DNA of 12,974 nucleotides, taken from NCBI GenBank assembly GCA_937922775.1, contig CALAKE010000235.1, forward strand, positions 1-12,974, given 5' to 3'. Every line of letters begins with the position of its first letter. Position 1 is the first letter of the stretch. This DNA comes from an uncultured bacterium (lineage in GTDB: Bacteria; Acidobacteriota; UBA890). Under the pieces are notes generated by a model. The model was given only the letters and a program-made list of their open reading frames with translations, ran no database searches and had not been told where the DNA came from. Positions 1-7,391 of the stretch are shown in pieces. Made by a program: the position numbers and the translations under genes.

Positions 1-123
1 CACCTGGATCACATCCTGAGAGCCCATCACGCCACTTACGGCGGAGGCCGACACCACTCCCACAGCGCAAAGGAGTGCGCCAGTCATGAAAAATGCTCCG
101 GCTGATCGTCTGGTCGTGTTCAT
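1..123 (-). CDS. secreted protein of unknown function, N-terminal fragment (runs off left edge)
   Basis: Forty-one codons are open from an ATG at 123-121 to the window edge. The product begins MNTTRRSAGAFFMTGALL and shows all parts of a Sec signal peptide: a basic n-region (residues 1-8, two Arg), a hydrophobic h-region (about 11-25) and an AxA-type cleavage site (SASA, about residues 25-28). A Shine-Dalgarno-like AAAGGCGGA lies just upstream of the ATG (about 130-138). A second in-frame ATG at 87-85 would leave out the basic residues, so I prefer 123. The mature part seen is only about 13 residues and I do not recognise the family. The gene is divergent from the kinase, with about 97 bases between the two chosen starts. 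The frame overlaps the 5' part of the longest possible plus-strand reading frame, which argues against that extension. Seen: signal peptide and RBS. Inferred: that it is a real gene. Confidence 0.6.
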   Translation of the reverse strand, partial: MNTTRRSAGAFFMTGALLCAVGVVSASAVSGVMGSQDVIQV

Positions 124-134
124 TGCTTCCGCCT

Positions 135-164
135 TTGTTGAATCTTCTCGTTCGGCGTTAGAAT
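135..164 (+). promoter_or_regulatory. possible sigma70-type promoter for the kinase gene
   Basis: A TTGTTG box (135-140) and a TAGAAT box (159-164, five of six matches to TATAAT) are separated by 18 bases in the divergent spacer. Transcription would start near 171, about 50 bases before the GTG start of the kinase. The -35 match is poor (three of six). The site overlaps the ribosome binding site region of the divergent secreted-protein gene. Confidence 0.35.
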
Positions 165-220
165 GCCCCTGCTTCCATCGTCAACATCAGGCATGCGTCG
201 AATCATCACGGAGATCTGGT

Positions 221-3200
221 GTGGTCGGCACTGAGATCAACCACTACAAGATCCTCAGCAAGCTCGGCAGCGGCGGAATGGGCGAGGTCTACGTGGCCGA
301 GGATACCAAGCTCAACCGCCGCATCGCCCTGAAGATACTCCCTCCTGAGCTGGCAGAGAAACCGGAGCGGCGTGAGCGCTTCGAGCGTGAGGCGCAAGCC
401 GTGGCCGCCCTCAACCACCCGAACATCATCACGATCCATTCGGTCGAGGAATCTTCCGATGTCGAGGGGCACGAGGGCTCGGTTCATTTCCTCACGATGG
501 AGCTGGTTGAAGGGCAGACCCTCGACGAATCAATTCCGCAAAAGGGATTCTCGCTCGATCGCTTCTTCGAGGTCGCCGTTCCCGTGGTCGATGCCATCAG
601 CGCCGCGCATGACAAGGGCATCACGCACCGCGACCTGAAGCCGTCCAACATCATGATCACCAAGGATGGAAGGGTGAAGGTGCTTGATTTCGGCTTGGCT
701 CGCTTCGATGACGGCCCGCTGGAGACGGCCGCGACTCAGGCCTCAGAGCGACTCACCGGCGAGGGTCAGATTCTGGGAACCACCGCCTACATGTCGCCCG
801 AGCAGGCCGAGGGCAAGCCAGCCGACCACCGCTCGGACATCTTCTCGCTCGGGATCATCTTCTACGAGATGGCCACCGGGGAACGGCCTTTCAAGGGCGA
901 CACGCAGATTTCGATGATTACGTCGATCCTGCGAGACGAGCCGACCTCGATTACCGATGTGAGACGGACCTACCCCCGCCACCTCGGGCGCATCATCAGC
1001 CACAGCCTCGAGAAGGATCCGCAGCGCCGCTACCACTCGTCCATCGACCTGCGCAATGACCTCGAGAGCCTGCAGGAGGAGATCGACTCTGGCGAGAGCC
1101 TGGCCTCCGGGCTCTCGCACGCTGAGCTAGCGGCAGCCCAGCGGGCAGGAGCGCGAAGCTGGCTCGCCTATGCGGCTGTGGTGATCCTGGCAGCCATCGC
1201 AGCGAGTGTGTGGGGGTACCGCCAGCTCTGGGGTGGCGCGGGCGGCGAGTCCGAGCCTTCCCGGGCTATTGCTGCAGACGCTCGCCCCTCCCTGGCTGTG
1301 CTCTACTTCGACAACGTCAGCGGCGAGGAGGAGCTCGACTGGCTCAGGACCGGCCTCACCGAGATGTTGGTTACGGACCTTTCGCAGTCGCCCGACGTGA
1401 GAGTTCTTGGAACCGATCGTGTTTATGAGATTCTGGGTGGAATCGGTGATGCTGACAGCGGAGAAGGATCCTCCGCGGCAGTTCGCGCGGTCGCAGAACA
1501 GGCGCATGTCCAGAACGTGGTTCTGGGCAGCTTCATGCAAGCCGGCGACACGATCCGCATTACGGCACGGCTGCAAGATGCCGTGAGCGGTGAAGTGTTG
1601 GCCTCGGAGCAAGTGGATGGATCGGGGGAGTCGAGTATCTTCACGATGGTCGACGATCTGACCCGGCGCCTGCGGACACGACTGGCTCTCTCCCCGGCCC
1701 CCGAGGATGGATTCGATCGTGGGATCACCGAGGTCACCACCGATTCCGTCGCGGCCTACCGCTATTTTGTCGAGGCCAACCGTCTCCATAGCGCGGGAAA
1801 CGTGATCGCCTCGATTCCTCTGTTTGAACAGGCGCTGGAAATCGACCCGGACTTTGCCCTGGCCCTGGCCAAGCTGTCGATCATCTACAGCAATATCTAC
1901 GACCTGGATCGCTCGCTTGCATACGCGGGGCAGGCGCTCGAGCACGTCGATCGTCTCACCTTGCGCGAGCGCTTGTACATCGAGGGTGCGTACAACTCGC
2001 TGCGACCGGCGACGAAGCTGCAGTCGGTGCAGGCCTACGAGAGGCTTATCGAGCTTTATCCCGACTTCACGGCGGCTCGCAACAACCTGGCGGCAGGATA
2101 CTCGGAGCACGGCCGCTACCAAGAGGCTCTGAGTCTACTCGAAGGCCTGGCAAGTGCCAGAGATACCTTTCAGGGCGTTTATGGAAACATGGCTAACGTC
2201 CACTCCGCCTTGGGAGACCTCGACACGGCCAGGGAATCCCTCGAGCTCGCTGTCTCCTACTTCCCGGAGACCGGCGCGATGTACCGGAACCTGGGGTACT
2301 TGCTCGTACGCACGGGCGATTTCGAGGCTGCCGAGCAGGTGATGGCCCGGGCGACCGCTCTGTTCCCTGGCGATCCCTTCACCACCGGCGGAATCGCCGA
2401 GATGCTCATCCTGCGCGGCGAATACTCGGGGGCCGAGGATCTCGCCGGCGAGCTGCAAGCCCTGCCGATACCTGCGGCGCAGGCCTGGGGCGTTTTGCTC
2501 CAGGGCAGCGCCATCTTGCATCAGGGCAAACTGGGTACGGCGGTGGCCACCTTCGAGCTGCTTGGGGAAGAGAGCGCCTCGTCCATATTCAGGGCCATGG
2601 GGCGGATATTGGCCGCCGAGCTTGCCCTTGCGCAGGGTGCTCCGGCACGGGCGTTGGCGCTCGCCGAGACTGCGGCGCAGGAATCGGAGGGGTTCGAGCC
2701 GGAGCTGTCGGCACGCCGCTGGGTCTCGCTGGCACAGCAGCGGCTCGGCAGAAGTGAGGAAGCGACCGCCACCATGGCAGAGCTGGTCGCTCAGCTGGCT
2801 GACGTGCCGCTTCACTCTGCCAGGATCGAGGAGCACCTCTACCCGGGACTGCTCGCCCTGGAGCGCGGAGAGACTCAGGCAGCCATCGCTGCCCTGAGCG
2901 AGGCCGAGGGACTGCTCCCCGTCCACGGCGATGTGTACGGCCCCGCCCGCGCCGCGCATGCACCGGTCTGGTTCGCCCTCGGCTCGGCCCTGCTGGAGTC
3001 CGGTGACGACGAGGGCGCCGCGGAGCGCTTCCAACGCATGGTCGATAGCTATGCAGAGCGCTCCATGTGGCCGTTGGAGTACGTTCGCAGCCTCTACTTC
3101 CTCGGCAAGATCCACCTGGAGCAGGGCAGTACAGCGCAGGCACGAGACTACCTGCAGCGTTTTCTCGACCACTGGGGCGCCGGCGAGATCGACCATGAGC

Positions 3201-3241
3201 GTGTAGACGAGGCGCGAGAGTTGCTGGCCGGCCTCCAGTAA
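221..3241 (+). CDS. transmembrane Ser/Thr protein kinase with TolB/FlgO-like domain and TPRs
   Basis: This is a Hanks-type Ser/Thr kinase of 1006 residues from a GTG at 221. That start has GGAG at 210-213 with 7 bases of spacing and lies just before the conserved YKILSKLG; an ATG at 86 is also open but overlaps the divergent signal-peptide gene. Kinase motifs: glycine loop GSGGMGEV (16-23), Lys38, helix-C Glu57, HRDLKPSN (136-143, catalytic Asp138), DFG (156-158), and SPE in place of APE (192-194). One membrane helix follows (about 313-332). Beyond it lies a domain opening PSLAVLYFDNVSGEEE (about 356-490) that resembles the TolB amino-terminal/FlgO family, then TPR-like repeats from about 510 to the end. 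The kinase would be cytoplasmic and the TolB-like/TPR part extracytoplasmic, presumably sensing or binding a partner. All key catalytic residues are present, so it should be active. The substrate is unknown and no partner gene is evident nearby. Confidence 0.93.
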   Translation: MVGTEINHYKILSKLGSGGMGEVYVAEDTKLNRRIALKILPPELAEKPERRERFEREAQAVAALNHPNIITIHSVEESSDVEGHEGSVHFLTMELVEGQTLDESIPQKGFSLDRFFEVAVPVVDAISAAHDKGITHRDLKPSNIMITKDGRVKVLDFGLARFDDGPLETAATQASERLTGEGQILGTTAYMSPEQAEGKPADHRSDIFSLGIIFYEMATGERPFKGDTQISMITSILRDEPTSITDVRRTYPRHLGRIISHSLEKDPQRRYHSSIDLRNDLESLQEEIDSGESLASGLSHAELAAAQRAGARSWLAYAAVVILAAIAASVWGYRQLWGGAGGESEPSRAIAADARPSLAVLYFDNVSGEEELDWLRTGLTEMLVTDLSQSPDVRVLGTDRVYEILGGIGDADSGEGSSAAVRAVAEQAHVQNVVLGSFMQAGDTIRITARLQDAVSGEVLASEQVDGSGESSIFTMVDDLTRRLRTRLALSPAPEDGFDRGITEVTTDSVAAYRYFVEANRLHSAGNVIASIPLFEQALEIDPDFALALAKLSIIYSNIYDLDRSLAYAGQALEHVDRLTLRERLYIEGAYNSLRPATKLQSVQAYERLIELYPDFTAARNNLAAGYSEHGRYQEALSLLEGLASARDTFQGVYGNMANVHSALGDLDTARESLELAVSYFPETGAMYRNLGYLLVRTGDFEAAEQVMARATALFPGDPFTTGGIAEMLILRGEYSGAEDLAGELQALPIPAAQAWGVLLQGSAILHQGKLGTAVATFELLGEESASSIFRAMGRILAAELALAQGAPARALALAETAAQESEGFEPELSARRWVSLAQQRLGRSEEATATMAELVAQLADVPLHSARIEEHLYPGLLALERGETQAAIAALSEAEGLLPVHGDVYGPARAAHAPVWFALGSALLESGDDEGAAERFQRMVDSYAERSMWPLEYVRSLYFLGKIHLEQGSTAQARDYLQRFLDHWGAGEIDHERVDEARELLAGLQ

Positions 3242-3300
3242 TCTGATTGCCGCATTGGGTGGGCTCCCGCCACCCTCGCCGCGTTGGTTCTCTCCGCAGG

Positions 3301-3630
3301 CTAGGTCGTGAAACGCACCGCCGTGCCGTTGGCAGAAACCATCAGCATGCTGCCGCTCTGGCCCACCTGGATGGTCTCATAGTCGAGGTCGACACCGACC
3401 ACGGCGTTGGCGCCCATCTCCTGCGCCTGTTCACACATCTCCTGGATGGCCACCTCCTTGGCGTGGCGCAGCTCCTTCTCGTACGCGGCCGAGCGGCCGC
3501 CAACGATGTCGCGGATTCCTGCGAAGAGATCCTTGAAGATGTTGGCCCCCATGATGGCCTCACCACTCACGAGCCCCATGTAGTTGGTAATCGTCTTGCC
3601 TTCGATCATCGGTGTGGTGACTACGAGCAT
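3301..3630 (-). CDS. YbjQ/UPF0145 family protein
   Basis: A complete 109-residue protein that matches the YbjQ/UPF0145 (DUF74, 'putative heavy-metal-binding') family in length and hallmarks. It has an N-terminal VVTTPMIEGKTITNYMGLVSGE segment (part of residues 3-24), the helix ANIFKDLFAGIRDIVGGRS, the AYEKELRHAKEVA helix, and GANAVVGVDLDYE followed by a C-terminal strand. Family members form small oligomers; their biochemical role is not established, and metal binding is only suggested. The ATG at 3630-3628 has AAAGGGGG about 6-12 bases upstream. Much longer minus-strand frames reach upstream of this Met but run through the divergent aminotransferase gene and are rejected. The gene is convergent with the kinase (59-base gap) and divergent from the aminotransferase (135-base gap). 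Confidence 0.92.
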   Translation of the reverse strand: MLVVTTPMIEGKTITNYMGLVSGEAIMGANIFKDLFAGIRDIVGGRSAAYEKELRHAKEVAIQEMCEQAQEMGANAVVGVDLDYETIQVGQSGSMLMVSANGTAVRFTT

Positions 3631-3658
3631 GGTCAGCCCCCTTTCATGTGACAACAGA

Positions 3659-3686
3659 TTGGCAGCCGGGGCGCCCATGCTAGCAT
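3659..3686 (+). promoter_or_regulatory. candidate sigma70-type promoter for the aminotransferase gene
   Basis: TTGGCA (3659-3664, five of six matches to TTGACA) and TAGCAT (3681-3686, four of six to TATAAT) are separated by 16 bases. They lie in the divergent spacer between the YbjQ-like gene and the Tat-exported aminotransferase. Transcription would begin near 3693, giving a leader of about 70 bases before the ATG at 3766. Confidence 0.4.
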
Positions 3687-3765
3687 TTCGACCATCCGAC
3701 GCCCTGGAGGCGTGCCCGCCCGAGGTTGGAGGCTCTGGCACGCTTCTGCAGCCACCGAGGTTGCC

Positions 3766-4890
3766 ATGTCCCTGTCGATGGACCGTCGTCAATGGTTGAA
3801 GTCGAGCGCGCTGGTAGCAGCCTCCCTGGCGCTGCCACGTGATCTCGCCGCGACACCGCACGCCGCCCAATCCGCGCACCCGCGCGACCTGCAAGACATC
3901 GTCAAGCTCAACTCGAACGAGAACCCGTTCGGTATCTCGCCGAAGGCACGCGAGGCAATCGTCGAGGCGGCCGAGTTTACCCATTACTACCCGCATCCTG
4001 CCTATCCAGAGTTGGTCGACCTCATCGCCCGTGACAATGACCTGACCAGCGATCACATCATGCTGGGGGCAGGGTCCACTGAGCTGCTCTGCCTCGCCGG
4101 CTTCCGCTTCGGCGCCCAGGGGGGCAAGGTGGTCATGGGAGACCCGAGCTACTTCGACGCGCACGACTTCTACGTCAGGGTGGGCGCCGACCTCCGGCTC
4201 GTGCCGCTCAACGAGGCTTTCGAGCACGATCTCGATGCGATCGACCGGCGCCTGACGTGGGATGTCAATCACGTCTATATCTGCAATCCTAACAATCCCA
4301 CGGCGACGGTAGTCGACCCATCGGCCCTGCGCTCGTTCTGCGAGGAGGCCGGCCGCCGAACCATGGTCTTCATCGACGAGGCCTATCACGATCTGGCGCT
4401 GGATCCATACGAGTCGATGGTCGATTTGGTTCGGGACGGGGAGAACCTGATCATCTTTCGTACGTTCTCGAAGATTCACGGTTTGGCAGGAGCGCGCGTT
4501 GGATACGCCATGGCCAAACCGGAGATCATCGAGCAGATCGAGGAGATGAGCACCAACTTCGCGCCGATATCCAACTTGAGCATTCGGGCAGCGATTGCCA
4601 GCTACGAGGACACCGAGTTCTTGGACACGTGCCGGGCCGCGAATCACGAGGCGCGAACCCATCTGTATACGACACTGGATCGGCTGGGCTACTTCTACGT
4701 CCCCTCTCACACCAACTTCGTGCTCTTTCGTATTCGGCGCGATCGGCGTGAGGTTCAGCAGGAGTTCAGAGACCGCAGTATCATGCTGCGCACGTTCACG
4801 ATCAACGATACGCCTTGGATCCGGGTCAGCATGGGCACGCCGGAGCAGATGGGCGCGTTCGAGGAGGCTCTCGAGGCAATCGCTCCGTAA
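3766..4890 (+). CDS. Tat-exported PLP-dependent aminotransferase, HisC-like (class I/II)
   Basis: A 374-residue fold-type I aminotransferase most like histidinol-phosphate aminotransferases. Seen: LNSNENPFG (48-56), NPNNPT (174-179), IDEAYHDL with Asp204 and Tyr207 (cofactor N1 and O3' contacts), the Schiff-base Lys236 in TFSKIHGLAGARVGYAM, Arg244 (phosphate), and a C-terminal IRVSMGTPEQM whose Arg353 should bind the substrate carboxylate. The N-terminus is unusual: DRRQWLKSSALVAASLAL (6-23) is a twin-arginine signal with an RRxWLK motif followed by a hydrophobic stretch and an Ala-rich cleavage region. The enzyme should therefore be exported folded with PLP bound. Start: ATG 3766 has GAGG at 3757-3760, 5 bases upstream; an ATG at 3712 lacks support and would bury the leader, and an ATG at 3778 is also possible. 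No his genes are nearby, so a role in histidine synthesis is doubtful. The real substrate is unknown. Confidence 0.9.
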   Translation: MSLSMDRRQWLKSSALVAASLALPRDLAATPHAAQSAHPRDLQDIVKLNSNENPFGISPKAREAIVEAAEFTHYYPHPAYPELVDLIARDNDLTSDHIMLGAGSTELLCLAGFRFGAQGGKVVMGDPSYFDAHDFYVRVGADLRLVPLNEAFEHDLDAIDRRLTWDVNHVYICNPNNPTATVVDPSALRSFCEEAGRRTMVFIDEAYHDLALDPYESMVDLVRDGENLIIFRTFSKIHGLAGARVGYAMAKPEIIEQIEEMSTNFAPISNLSIRAAIASYEDTEFLDTCRAANHEARTHLYTTLDRLGYFYVPSHTNFVLFRIRRDRREVQQEFRDRSIMLRTFTINDTPWIRVSMGTPEQMGAFEEALEAIAP

Positions 4891-5128
4891 TCCTCCTCGC
4901 CGGGCCGTTCAGTAGATACAGGTCGGTCGGCGCCTGGGAACTATTTCACATCATTTGTCTGTGGCACGATTCGACGATGATTTGCCGGCCAATGTAAGCG
5001 GAACTGCAAAGAGATACTGCACTTTCCGTGCATTCGCGGTACAAAGAGAGCTTGTAGTCTGAGGATTCCAATTTTCCCGTAGCGAATTTGGACTCGATTT
5101 TCACAAGAAAACAGTGGAGAGAACTGTC
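4891..5128. promoter_or_regulatory. non-coding spacer upstream of tpx with a dyad
   Basis: This 238-base gap is lower in GC than its neighbours and holds no convincing gene. It must carry the tpx promoter, but I could not assign -35/-10 boxes with confidence. It contains a perfect 5-base inverted repeat TGCAC-TTTCC-GTGCA (5018-5032). An 8-base direct repeat CAAAGAGA lies on each side of it (5007-5014 and 5042-5049). These could be binding sites for a regulator of the peroxidase. Confidence 0.35.
5116..5121 (+). promoter_or_regulatory. ribosome binding site of tpx
   Basis: GGAGAG lies 7 bases before the ATG at 5129. It fixes the start of tpx there rather than at the in-frame GTG at 5114, which overlaps this site and would add five residues absent from the family. 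Confidence 0.8.
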
Positions 5129-5626
5129 ATGGCAGAGATCACCTTGCAGGGCGACCCGATCAACACGTCAGGCTTCCTGCCGCTCGTCGGCCAGCAGGCC
5201 CCGAATTTTGCGCTCGTCGCCGCAGACCTGAGCGAGAAGAAGCTATCCGACTTCCGCGGCAAGAAGGTTGTCCTCAACATCTTTCCGAGCATCGACACGG
5301 ACGTATGTGCGACCTCGGTTCGGAAGTTCAACGAGGAGGCCTCTGGGCGTGATGACACGGTGGTCCTCTGCATCTCGGCCGACCTACCGTTTGCAGCCGG
5401 CCGTTTCTGTGGAGCCGAAGGTCTCGAGGATGTGGTGACCCTCTCGGTCTTTCGAAACCACACGTTCGGTGATGAGTACGGTATGCGGATCGTCGACGGG
5501 CCGCTCGCCGGCCTGCTGGGTAGGGCGGTTCTCGTTGTGGATGAGCAGGGTACGGTGATCCACGCCGAGCTCGTTCCCGAGATCGCCAAGGAGCCCAACT
5601 ATTTCGCCGCGATGCAGATGCTCTAG
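5129..5626 (+). CDS. tpx: thiol peroxidase Tpx (atypical 2-Cys peroxiredoxin)
   Basis: A 165-residue protein matching Tpx over its full length. It reduces hydrogen peroxide and, preferentially in the family, alkyl and lipid hydroperoxides, and is recycled by thioredoxin. Seen: the peroxidatic site SIDTDVCATSVRKFN with Cys60 and Thr57, the resolving Cys94 in the FCGAEGLEDV helix, and Arg132 in the conserved GRAVLVVDEQG strand. These positions are each one less than the E. coli residues (61, 95, 133), and the N-terminal ITLQGDPINTSG is typical. The protein is cytoplasmic in most bacteria and no signal peptide is present here. The gene stands alone, ends in tandem TAG stops (5624-5629), and is followed by a strong intrinsic terminator. 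It is convergent with the minus-strand cluster, so it is probably transcribed alone, plausibly under oxidative-stress control. Confidence 0.97.
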   Translation: MAEITLQGDPINTSGFLPLVGQQAPNFALVAADLSEKKLSDFRGKKVVLNIFPSIDTDVCATSVRKFNEEASGRDDTVVLCISADLPFAAGRFCGAEGLEDVVTLSVFRNHTFGDEYGMRIVDGPLAGLLGRAVLVVDEQGTVIHAELVPEIAKEPNYFAAMQML

Positions 5627-5658
5627 TAGCCACACCGCCGCTGCCCAGCGGTGATAGG

Positions 5659-5672
5659 CAGGTGTTCACCTG
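5659..5672. repeat. inverted repeat CAGGTG-TT-CACCTG
   Basis: Two perfect 6-base arms around a 2-base centre lie just before the tpx terminator and share its first base. It may be an extra hairpin in the 3' end of the tpx transcript or a protein-binding dyad; the sequence alone does not decide. Confidence 0.5.
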
Positions 5673-5703
5673 ACCAGGCCCTCAGGGGCCTGGTCTTCCT
5701 TTC
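5672..5703 (+). terminator. intrinsic terminator of tpx
   Basis: A perfect 10-base-pair stem, GACCAGGCCC (5672-5681) with GGGCCTGGTC (5686-5695), closes a 4-base TCAG loop and is followed by the T-rich TTCCTTTC. It lies 45 bases after the tpx stop. In the minus direction the hairpin begins 8 bases past the pepE stop but lacks a downstream T tract, so it would end minus-strand transcription less efficiently. Confidence 0.85.
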
Positions 5704-6414
5704 TCAGAGGAGGGAGTCGAGAACCGCACCGGGTGCCAGCTCTTCAGCCTCGACACCAGGGCGAAACAGAATCCCACCCGAGCTACCCGCCAGACGTAAC
5801 GAACCGCCCTCTCGGTGCAGCACGGCGCCCTCCCGTATGCCGATCACCGGGACATCGTTGAAGACGTGAAACTCGTTGATGCGAGTCTCCCGGGTCTCAC
5901 CCATGTGCTTGGAGCCGGCCTCCGGGTCGATGTAGTGGGGATTGATGTTGAAAGGCACCAACCCCAGCGCGTCGAACGAGGGTGGATAGACGATGGGCAT
6001 GTCGTTGGTCGTGCAGATGCTGAGGCCCGCCACGTTCGATCCTGCGCTGGCGCCCATATAGGGGATGCCCGAATCGACCCGCTGTCGGATCTCCTCGAGC
6101 ACACCCGCCGCATGCAGATCGCGCAGCAAGACAAAGGTATTGCCACCGCCAATGAAGATGGCCTCCGCCTCACGCACGGCTCGACGCGCATCTGGTGACG
6201 CGTGCAAACCCATGACCGAGATGTCGATCTCGGCGAAGCGCTCCCGCGCGACGCTGGTGTACTCGTCGTGGCTCATGCCACCGGGTCGGGCGAACGGTAC
6301 GAACAGCAATCGCCTCACGCCCTCCAGAAACGCGCGTATCTCGGCGTCGCAGTATCCCAGGTAGCCGCTCCCATAGACCTTGGATGTGCTGAGCAGAAGG
6401 ACTCTTCGAATCAT
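5704..6414 (-). CDS. pepE: peptidase E (aspartyl dipeptidase, family S51)
   Basis: A 236-residue PepE-type serine peptidase, which cleaves dipeptides with an N-terminal aspartate (Asp-X) in the cytoplasm. Seen: GGGNTF (89-94), the nucleophile motif GASAGSN with Ser123, His160 in FNINPHYID, and Glu195 in IGIREG. The Ser-His-Glu spacing (37 and 35 residues) is the same as in Salmonella PepE (Ser120, His157, Glu192), so the enzyme should be active. No signal peptide is present. The ATG overlaps the TGA of the preceding lipoprotein gene (ATGA at 6414-6411), and TGAGGAG lies 8 bases upstream (6423-6429). It is the last gene of the cluster. A cyanophycinase-like or other S51 activity is a less likely alternative, since length and motifs match PepE. 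Confidence 0.95.
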   Translation of the reverse strand: MIRRVLLLSTSKVYGSGYLGYCDAEIRAFLEGVRRLLFVPFARPGGMSHDEYTSVARERFAEIDISVMGLHASPDARRAVREAEAIFIGGGNTFVLLRDLHAAGVLEEIRQRVDSGIPYMGASAGSNVAGLSICTTNDMPIVYPPSFDALGLVPFNINPHYIDPEAGSKHMGETRETRINEFHVFNDVPVIGIREGAVLHREGGSLRLAGSSGGILFRPGVEAEELAPGAVLDSLL

Positions 6415-7391
6415 CGTGACATCTCCTCAGGAGCGCCGCAGAAGGTGCCAATCGCCGACATCACCTCACGCTGCAGAGCAACGCCGACGGGGCGATTCAC
6501 CAACGTGCCGTTGACCACCAGTGTCGAGGATCCACCGCCATCCAAGTTCACTGCATCGACGGCTCCAACGCCCCTCAGGAGTGCTGCGAGCTCCTCGAGA
6601 TTCACGCCGCGGCTACCCGGTTGCCGTCCATCGACAACCATCAGGATCAGCGAACCGTCAACCGTCCGCGCCGCGGCCGTGCGCGGGTGCACGTCGGGAA
6701 TTGTCGTACCGAAGAAGACTTCCTCGTCAGCAGTAATCCTTGTTTGCCCGTCCACCACCAACGCAGGGCCGGCACCGATCGCATCACGTACGTCCCAGAC
6801 CTCCGCAGTGCTGTAGTCGAGCGGCTCGGCCGGCTCCCCCCGTCGGTGTGGCGGCGGCTCTGGCCACGAATAGAGAACGTCATCGAGCGTCGAGATCCAT
6901 CCGAAGGCGACGGCATCGGCGTCGGTGAAACCGATGGCCGCGCGCGCGATCTCGAAGCTCTGGTCGTCACGGCGAACGGAGCGAGTTGCTGGATTAAGGA
7001 TCTCGCCGTCCTCGACGAGAAGGCCGACGTGACGTGTCGGCTCGAGATCCATCCTGAAATATCCGCCGTTGACCACGACACACGCACCCGTATCGTGCGC
7101 GAAGCTGGCCGTCGTTTCTCGTACATCGTCTTCATCATCCGAGACCAGGACCCGCGTGATGATGTCCGGATCGTGCTCGTCAACCCATACGTACCAGGCG
7201 CGCAGTGGCCACGTATCATTACTCCCTGAATAGACACGGACCGTTTCCGGCAGATCCTGGTTGAGCGCCTCATCCAGCGCCCAGTGCATGTCGATCTCGG
7301 TCTCTCGCGGCAGCGGCGAGCACGCCGCGCAAGCCACGCCTGCTGCACATGTGAGCAGCAGAACCCCCAGATTTGCACGCCTCGGGATCAT
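6411..7391 (-). CDS. phosphodiester glycosidase (NAGPA) family lipoprotein
   Basis: A 326-residue protein with the NAGPA/phosphodiester glycosidase fold, named after the human 'uncovering enzyme' that removes GlcNAc from a phosphodiester. Seen: VVNGGYF (106-112), IGAGPALVVDG (205-215), HPRTAAA (235-241), VVDGRQPGSRGVNLEELA (252-269) and VNLDGGGSSTLVVNG (281-295), all family hallmarks in the usual order. The N-terminus MIPRRANLGVLLLTCAAGVAC reads as a signal peptide, probably lipoprotein; Cys21 or Cys24 could be lipidated. Cys104 and Cys318 are the other cysteines and could form a disulfide. Its ATG overlaps the stop of the preceding gene (ATGA, 7391-7388), its own Shine-Dalgarno is weak, and its stop overlaps pepE, so translation is probably coupled on both sides. 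Bacterial substrates of this family are mostly unknown; cell-envelope or exopolymer phosphodiesters are plausible. Confidence 0.9.
   Translation of the reverse strand: MIPRRANLGVLLLTCAAGVACAACSPLPRETEIDMHWALDEALNQDLPETVRVYSGSNDTWPLRAWYVWVDEHDPDIITRVLVSDDEDDVRETTASFAHDTGACVVVNGGYFRMDLEPTRHVGLLVEDGEILNPATRSVRRDDQSFEIARAAIGFTDADAVAFGWISTLDDVLYSWPEPPPHRRGEPAEPLDYSTAEVWDVRDAIGAGPALVVDGQTRITADEEVFFGTTIPDVHPRTAAARTVDGSLILMVVDGRQPGSRGVNLEELAALLRGVGAVDAVNLDGGGSSTLVVNGTLVNRPVGVALQREVMSAIGTFCGAPEEMSR

Noticed and set aside
86..220. N-terminal extension of the kinase from ATG 86
   Set aside because: AAGGAG does lie about 10 bases before this ATG. However, the extra 45 residues look unlike a kinase N-terminus, and the stretch overlaps a divergent signal-peptide gene. 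GTG 221 also has a well-spaced RBS right before the conserved domain.
1127..3196. Long minus-strand open frames inside the kinase gene (and similar antisense frames elsewhere)
   Set aside because: They are the usual antisense shadows of high-GC coding DNA, with no recognisable domains. The sense strand is fully explained by kinase, TolB-like and TPR sequence.
3257..3275. Hairpin GGGTGG / CCACCC between the convergent kinase and YbjQ-like genes as a terminator
   Set aside because: The stem is only 6 base pairs with a 7-base loop, and no T tract follows on either strand.
3631..4710. Long minus-strand open frame extending the YbjQ-like protein upstream by 360 residues
   Set aside because: It runs antisense through the aminotransferase gene, which has all family motifs. 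The 109-residue form has the family's exact length and a good RBS.
4962..4985. TGGCACG ... TTTGC as a sigma54 promoter upstream of tpx
   Set aside because: The GG and GC elements are about 20 bases apart instead of the required 10.
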